From NCBI GenBank assembly GCA_021324715.1, contig JAJPIN010000202.1, positions 1-16,508 on the forward strand: a stretch of DNA of 16,508 bases. Reading direction: 5' to 3'. Shown piece by piece: positions 13,213-16,508 of this stretch. Both the position numbers and the translations under genes were made by a program. Within the stretch, counting starts at the first letter, position 1; the number at the start of each line of letters is the position of its first letter. The notes under the pieces are model-generated. The model searched no databases, was not told the DNA's origin, and saw only the letters and a program-made list of their open reading frames with translations. This stretch comes from Nitrososphaeria archaeon. Lineage in GTDB: Archaea > Thermoproteota > Nitrososphaeria > Nitrososphaerales > Nitrososphaeraceae.

Positions 13213-13380
13213 TTAGCAATTGATGTGTTTGACACCCAGGCTGTTTAATGAACAAGATACAACCGAGTCTCATCAGTTGGCATTTTTTAGGATTAAGTTA
13301 TAGTAATGGGTTCAACAAATTATATAACTCGTGAGGTAGAAAGTGACAAGATTTACGAACATCTGAAGTTGGATTTCTAA
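13213..13380 (+). repeat. diverged direct repeat, copy B (contains 26- and 24-codon ORFs)
   Basis: Same orientation as copy A (11525-11680), best conserved at 13249-13279. It holds ATG frames at 13223-13303 (26 codons) and 13306-13380 (24 codons), in different frames. The first aligns with the copy A peptide over about eleven residues (R-L-x-x-E-Q-x-T-T-x-S); the second corresponds in DNA to the end of the copy A frame. This suggests one ancestral short gene now broken here, or a noncoding repeat with incidental frames. Boundaries are by eye. Confidence 0.5.
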
Positions 13381-13610
13381 TTTTATCTTAATAATTTAGG
13401 AATTTCGGTCGGTTCTCTTAACCCAAATTAACCGTTCTATATGAATTTACGATGCATTAAGATATTTGTGGGCTCATACGGAATCAATCTTCAGATCAAG
13501 CCTACTAGGATGATTCCATTTCTCATCATGGTTCATTTTTTAATTTCACACTTGTACTAAAGCCTTTTTATAATAACGTAGCGATGATAATGCACTGCAT
13601 TAAGGAACGA
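13381..13610. other. intergenic stretch without supported genes
   Basis: Only a 39-codon ATG frame (13441-13560) without promoter or family support is seen. AT-rich tttttataataac near 13564-13576 could be the promoter of the structured element that follows. Confidence 0.3.
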
Positions 13611-13616
13611 TTCATC

Positions 13617-13673
13617 CAGATGGGCCCGTGGTCAATTACGGCTCTCTACCGTCTCACTGGGCCCATCAATCTG
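13617..13673 (+). ncRNA. candidate structured RNA 2 (tRNA-acceptor-like stem)
   Basis: gatgggccc (13619-13627) pairs perfectly with gggcccatc (13659-13667), and gtg (13628-13630) with cac (13655-13657). An inner hairpin acgg/ccgt (13638-13641/13649-13652) completes a three-part stem-loop. gggcccgtgg at the 5' side resembles the start of an archaeal tRNA, and the opposing tgggccc can form a seven-pair acceptor-like stem with one G-U. However, the element is too short for a tRNA and lacks a T arm. A TATA-like tttataataac (about 13566-13576) lies upstream and T-rich DNA follows. The strand is inferred from that box. Confidence 0.4.
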
Positions 13674-13787
13674 TTATGCTCTAGAATTTATTTTATCCCT
13701 CGTCTTCTGGCACAATCTATATAGTAGTTACCCTGGTAATGTACAATTTCAAAAAGACTTAGTTTGAAAGGTTACCAAATTTATTAA

Positions 13788-14219
13788 TCAGTTTTCATCT
13801 TTTGGTAGATTATATATTCGAGCGGCTAGATTTGTTAAGGCTTCATTTAACTTTTCCAAATCACCTTGATTTAATTTTAAATTTTGAGTATCATACGTAG
13901 TGGAGCCAATCAAGTAATCATAGTCAGACCATGCTCTTTCTGTATTTGGATCATTCTTGTCTTTTTTCATTTTTAAAGCATTTTGTTTTGCTTGTAATAA
14001 TCCCAGAGCCGCTAAAGACAATCTTTTCAAAGTTTCATGTGGTAATTTAATTTCTAATCGTAACAGGTTGTGTTTGTTTTTTTTGTCGATTCGGCCTTCT
14101 TCATCAGTTCTAGTTAAATTTTCATAAAAAATAATTTTCGCGTTATCGTATCCTAATTCTAGAACTGCGTTATCGGCGTATACTGAATCATAATCTAGCG
14201 ATTGTTCAAATTTAGACAT
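13788..14219 (-). CDS. hypothetical protein, 143 aa
   Basis: A cytoplasmic-looking 143-aa protein with no signal peptide, membrane helix or Cys. The N-terminal half (about 15-60) has alternating beta-like stretches (A-V-L-E-L-G-Y; A-K-I-I-F-Y-E-N-L). The middle and end are helical and charged (H-E-T-L-K-R-L-S-L-A-A-L-G-L-L-Q-A-K-Q-N-A-L; D-L-E-K-L-N-E-A-L-T-N-L-A-A-R-I-Y), with a Lys/Asp-rich loop between (M-K-K-D-K-N-D-P-N-T). The heptad-like Leu spacing suggests a coiled coil or helical bundle. ATG at 14219 is the first start; minus-strand CTTTATCT at about 14253-14246 is a possible TATA box. Family not recognised. Confidence 0.65.
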   Translation of the reverse strand: MSKFEQSLDYDSVYADNAVLELGYDNAKIIFYENLTRTDEEGRIDKKNKHNLLRLEIKLPHETLKRLSLAALGLLQAKQNALKMKKDKNDPNTERAWSDYDYLIGSTTYDTQNLKLNQGDLEKLNEALTNLAARIYNLPKDEN

Positions 14220-14281
14220 GTCTTGTTCATTTCTACCAATACAGATAAAGGTGTAACTATTTCAACGCAGTACGTCCTCAG

Positions 14282-14301
14282 CTTCAATTCACTTCAATTC
14301 A
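14282..14301. repeat. tandem 10-bp repeat
   Basis: cttcaattca occurs twice in immediate succession, 60-80 nt upstream of the 143-aa gene (divergent side). The same 10-mer also occurs at about 782-791, beside the start of the frameshifted CxCxxC gene. It may be chance in AT-rich DNA. Confidence 0.3.
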
Positions 14302-14342
14302 AAAAGCATCATCATATGAAAATAGATTTTCGACTAGTTTTA

Positions 14343-14352
14343 CTATATATAA
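14343..14352 (+). promoter_or_regulatory. strong TATA box
   Basis: ctatatataa is a near-consensus archaeal TATA box. It predicts a transcript starting at about 14370-14376 and running toward the hairpin at 14550-14583. Confidence 0.5.
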
Positions 14353-14380
14353 AAGTAGGTTAACATCTGATTAACTATCT

Positions 14381-14584
14381 TTGGCTGGTATATTGAGTGT
14401 AATATTGGCATTAACATTATTTTTTATACATTATGGAAAGATTAAGCTGGCCATAAACTGTCAAATTGGTAATCGATGGGTGGTGGCATCACATTTAAAT
14501 TGCCTAAATAATGATTCCTCAATTACATCGACCAAACCGATGGGGAACATATTCTGGATAGGCTTAATCGCTTATCCAGAATAA
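14381..14584 (+). CDS. questionable 67-aa ORF with N-terminal membrane segment
   Basis: A TTG at 14381 opens 67 codons to TAA at 14582-14584. Residues 3-17 are hydrophobic (G-I-L-S-V-I-L-A-L-T-L-F-F-I-H), consistent with a membrane anchor or signal; the rest looks unordered. The good TATA box about 35 nt upstream supports transcription. However, the last ten codons lie inside a perfect hairpin (14550-14583), which constrains them as structure rather than as protein. It may be a small RNA or an untranslated leader instead. No family recognised. Confidence 0.25.
   Translation: MAGILSVILALTLFFIHYGKIKLAINCQIGNRWVVASHLNCLNNDSSITSTKPMGNIFWIGLIAYPE
14550..14583. terminator. 14-bp hairpin, probable bidirectional terminator or RNA end
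   Basis: tattctggata (14550-14560) is the exact reverse complement of tatccagaata (14573-14583). The pairing continues inward with G-U, G-C and C-G, leaving a six-nt loop. It lies between the transcript predicted from 14343 and the end of the convergent DHH gene (14618), where a shared terminator would be useful. Confidence 0.55.
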
Positions 14585-14617
14585 TTATTAAAATTTAACC
14601 ACTAAATCTACAATGAA

Positions 14618-15613
14618 TCACTTGGATTTATTATCAAGTTGCTTGATAAATTCTGCAAATTTTTGTTTTGGTATAACAGCGCCACAAGCTTTCTCATGCC
14701 CCCCGCCACTTCCAGAGAGCTCCGAGGATAAGTTGTTAACAATTCTTCCAAGGTGAACTTTGCATTCATTTGATCCCCTGATGGAGATTATACAGGATTC
14801 AATTTCCTTCTTAATCTTATACACAAGTGCAACTGGTTTTCCAGAGATACCAAGCACAAAATTGACCACCATGCTAGACGGTAATTCAGAATTAATCTGA
14901 ACATAAGCTAAATTCTTTTTTAAATTTATTGAATTTTCAATATTCGTTACTACTGATAAGACTTTCTTTGCATGTTTTTCAGCCTTTAGGAATCCGCCTT
15001 CAATATCGTGTGGATATTTGCCTAGAGATAAATCATCTACAATTGTCATTAGAAAATCATTATCATGTTGGCTTGAAGAAATCATGTAAGATAAAGCTGT
15101 GGCTTCAAGCATCAAAAACTGTCTATCGAATCTGGATACCAAATTTGATGCAATAGGTCTTGTTTCCAGATAATCCGTCATCGCTGCTGCAGCGGCAATA
15201 AAAGCTGAATGGGAACTGAGTTTTCTTTTGTATTTGTTGTAAATATGTATACTTGTGCACTCGTCAGTTCCATGCATTAGTTTTACTCCAATACTTTTTA
15301 AATCTGATAAAATTTTTTTATCCAAATCATGATGATCAATATAGCTAACCTGGCATTTTGCCTCAATCAGTTCCTTTAATATATTGACAAATTCATTTTC
15401 ATTTTTTTTGCTTAGTCCTAAATCACATATAAATAAATTATCTATCTTAATGTTGCTTTCATAACTACTTGATACCATACTACGTAATGTTTTGATCATA
15501 TTTGCGTAATCAACAAGAATTACCGTATTAACGTCAAGGGCAGTTTTGATAAGAGCAGCAGAAGAGATACCATCGACATCTTCTTTGTGCGATATACAAA
15601 TTTTATTCTTCAT
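14618..15613 (-). CDS. DHH/DHHA1-family phosphoesterase
   Basis: A 331-aa member of the DHH superfamily (RecJ-like exonucleases, cyclic-dinucleotide and nanoRNA phosphodiesterases). Mn-binding motifs are visible: H9-K-E-D12-V-D14-G, D64 in F-I-C-D-L-G, and the name-giving D93-H94-H95. The C-terminal DHHA1 domain ends with G303-G-G-H306-E-K-A-C-G, the substrate-binding glycine loop. Length fits small archaeal DHH-DHHA1 enzymes rather than full RecJ, which has extra domains. The substrate (short RNA/DNA or a dinucleotide) cannot be told from this. ATG at 15613 follows a minus-strand TATA-like CTTAAAATATT at about 15643-15633, so it is probably leaderless. It is divergent from the rRNA operon. 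Confidence 0.9.
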   Translation of the reverse strand: MKNKICISHKEDVDGISSAALIKTALDVNTVILVDYANMIKTLRSMVSSSYESNIKIDNLFICDLGLSKKNENEFVNILKELIEAKCQVSYIDHHDLDKKILSDLKSIGVKLMHGTDECTSIHIYNKYKRKLSSHSAFIAAAAAMTDYLETRPIASNLVSRFDRQFLMLEATALSYMISSSQHDNDFLMTIVDDLSLGKYPHDIEGGFLKAEKHAKKVLSVVTNIENSINLKKNLAYVQINSELPSSMVVNFVLGISGKPVALVYKIKKEIESCIISIRGSNECKVHLGRIVNNLSSELSGSGGGHEKACGAVIPKQKFAEFIKQLDNKSK

Positions 15614-15751
15614 AGACCAAGTATTTCTGACAAGTGAATATTTTAAGTGTACCTATTTCAGGTTATTTCAAATTATGATCGGACATAATACAATCTTTCA
15701 AATTCCATTTTTAAATCTAAAAATAAATTTAAAGTTTTTATCAAGCGAACG

Positions 15752-15759
15752 TTTATATC
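15752..15759 (+). promoter_or_regulatory. rRNA operon promoter (TATA box)
   Basis: tttatatc preceded by cgaacg, a possible BRE, lies 205 nt upstream of the 16S 5' end. Transcription is expected near 15778-15782, giving a leader of about 185 nt. Confidence 0.55.
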
Positions 15760-15779
15760 TAAATTAGACAAGAATTTGT

Positions 15780-15963
15780 AGGAACGCAATCATATAGGCG
15801 GCGTCGTAGATGATTTTTGGTCAGTTGGCCATTTCATGATTCATCGACCTCCAGTTGCGCTCATAATATGGAGATTCGATAACAAATTGAATCTGACATG
15901 GTTACACAATATGCACAATAACTTGATTGTCCGACCGTACTAATTTTAATAAATTATGGATCG
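15780..15963 (+). other. pre-rRNA leader with foldable segments
   Basis: No reading frame is supported. gtcg...atga (from 15803) can pair with tcat-cgac (15841-15848) around an inner ggtc-agtt-ggcc hairpin. Further on, agattc faces gaatct across eleven nt. In archaea the 16S leader forms half of the processing stem; its partner lies beyond the window, so the bulge-helix-bulge site cannot be drawn. Confidence 0.4.

Positions 15964-16508
<545 letters not shown>

Noticed and set aside
13441..13560. 39-codon ATG frame, plus strand
   Set aside because: No promoter, no motif; a length expected by chance.
13622..13665. tRNA gene
   Set aside because: Acceptor-like stem only; too short and without T arm or a recognisable anticodon arm.

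Overview
The window is archaeal, from an ammonia-oxidising Nitrososphaeria (Thaumarchaeota), most likely the soil group I.1b (Nitrososphaera/Nitrosocosmicus/54d9-like). The evidence is a complete archaeal amoA, amoX and a truncated-type amoB, a TFB transcription factor, TATA-box promoters with leaderless starts, many TTG/GTG starts, a DnaJ-ferredoxin fusion typical of this lineage, and the first ~545 nt of an archaeal 16S rRNA at the right edge. The genus-level placement is inference. Linkage of 16S and amoAB on one fragment recalls the soil fosmid 54d9 (from memory).

Layout. 1-880: noncoding or decayed DNA with a hairpin and remnants of tiny Cys-containing genes on the minus strand. 880-3233: a secreted seven-repeat YVTN beta-propeller, a 59-aa two-helix membrane protein (minus), a tiny zinc-ribbon protein, a 100-aa unknown and a 120-aa multi-zinc protein. 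3338-5675: DnaJ-ferredoxin fusion, CoA-binding protein (minus), a possible tiny basic peptide and TFB. 5764-7692: amoB (minus) divergent from amoX and amoA (plus); amoC is absent. 7842-10961: a 49-aa nine-cysteine protein, then the two overlapping genes of a 2-oxoacid:ferredoxin oxidoreductase. 11075-14600: two small secreted proteins, a tiny HTH-like protein, a 38-aa single-helix membrane protein, a 143-aa unknown, structured intergenic DNA and a diverged direct repeat. 14618-16508: a DHH-family phosphoesterase (minus) divergent from the rRNA operon.

How the genes work together. AmoA, AmoB and AmoX belong to the membrane ammonia monooxygenase, the energy-yielding first step. The 2-oxoacid:ferredoxin oxidoreductase serves central carbon metabolism with low-potential ferredoxin. 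TFB is a general transcription factor. Almost every gene seems to have its own TATA box 25-35 nt before its start, so the region reads as single transcription units; the clear exception is the overlapping oxidoreductase pair.

The least explained parts are: (i) several genes under 60 codons, many Cys-rich or membrane-bound; (ii) the 11.5-13.7 kb stretch with a direct repeat and two related hairpins that may be small RNAs; (iii) the amoB start, where a perfect Shine-Dalgarno points at an ATA codon. No CRISPR array, complete tRNA, transposase or phage gene was seen.
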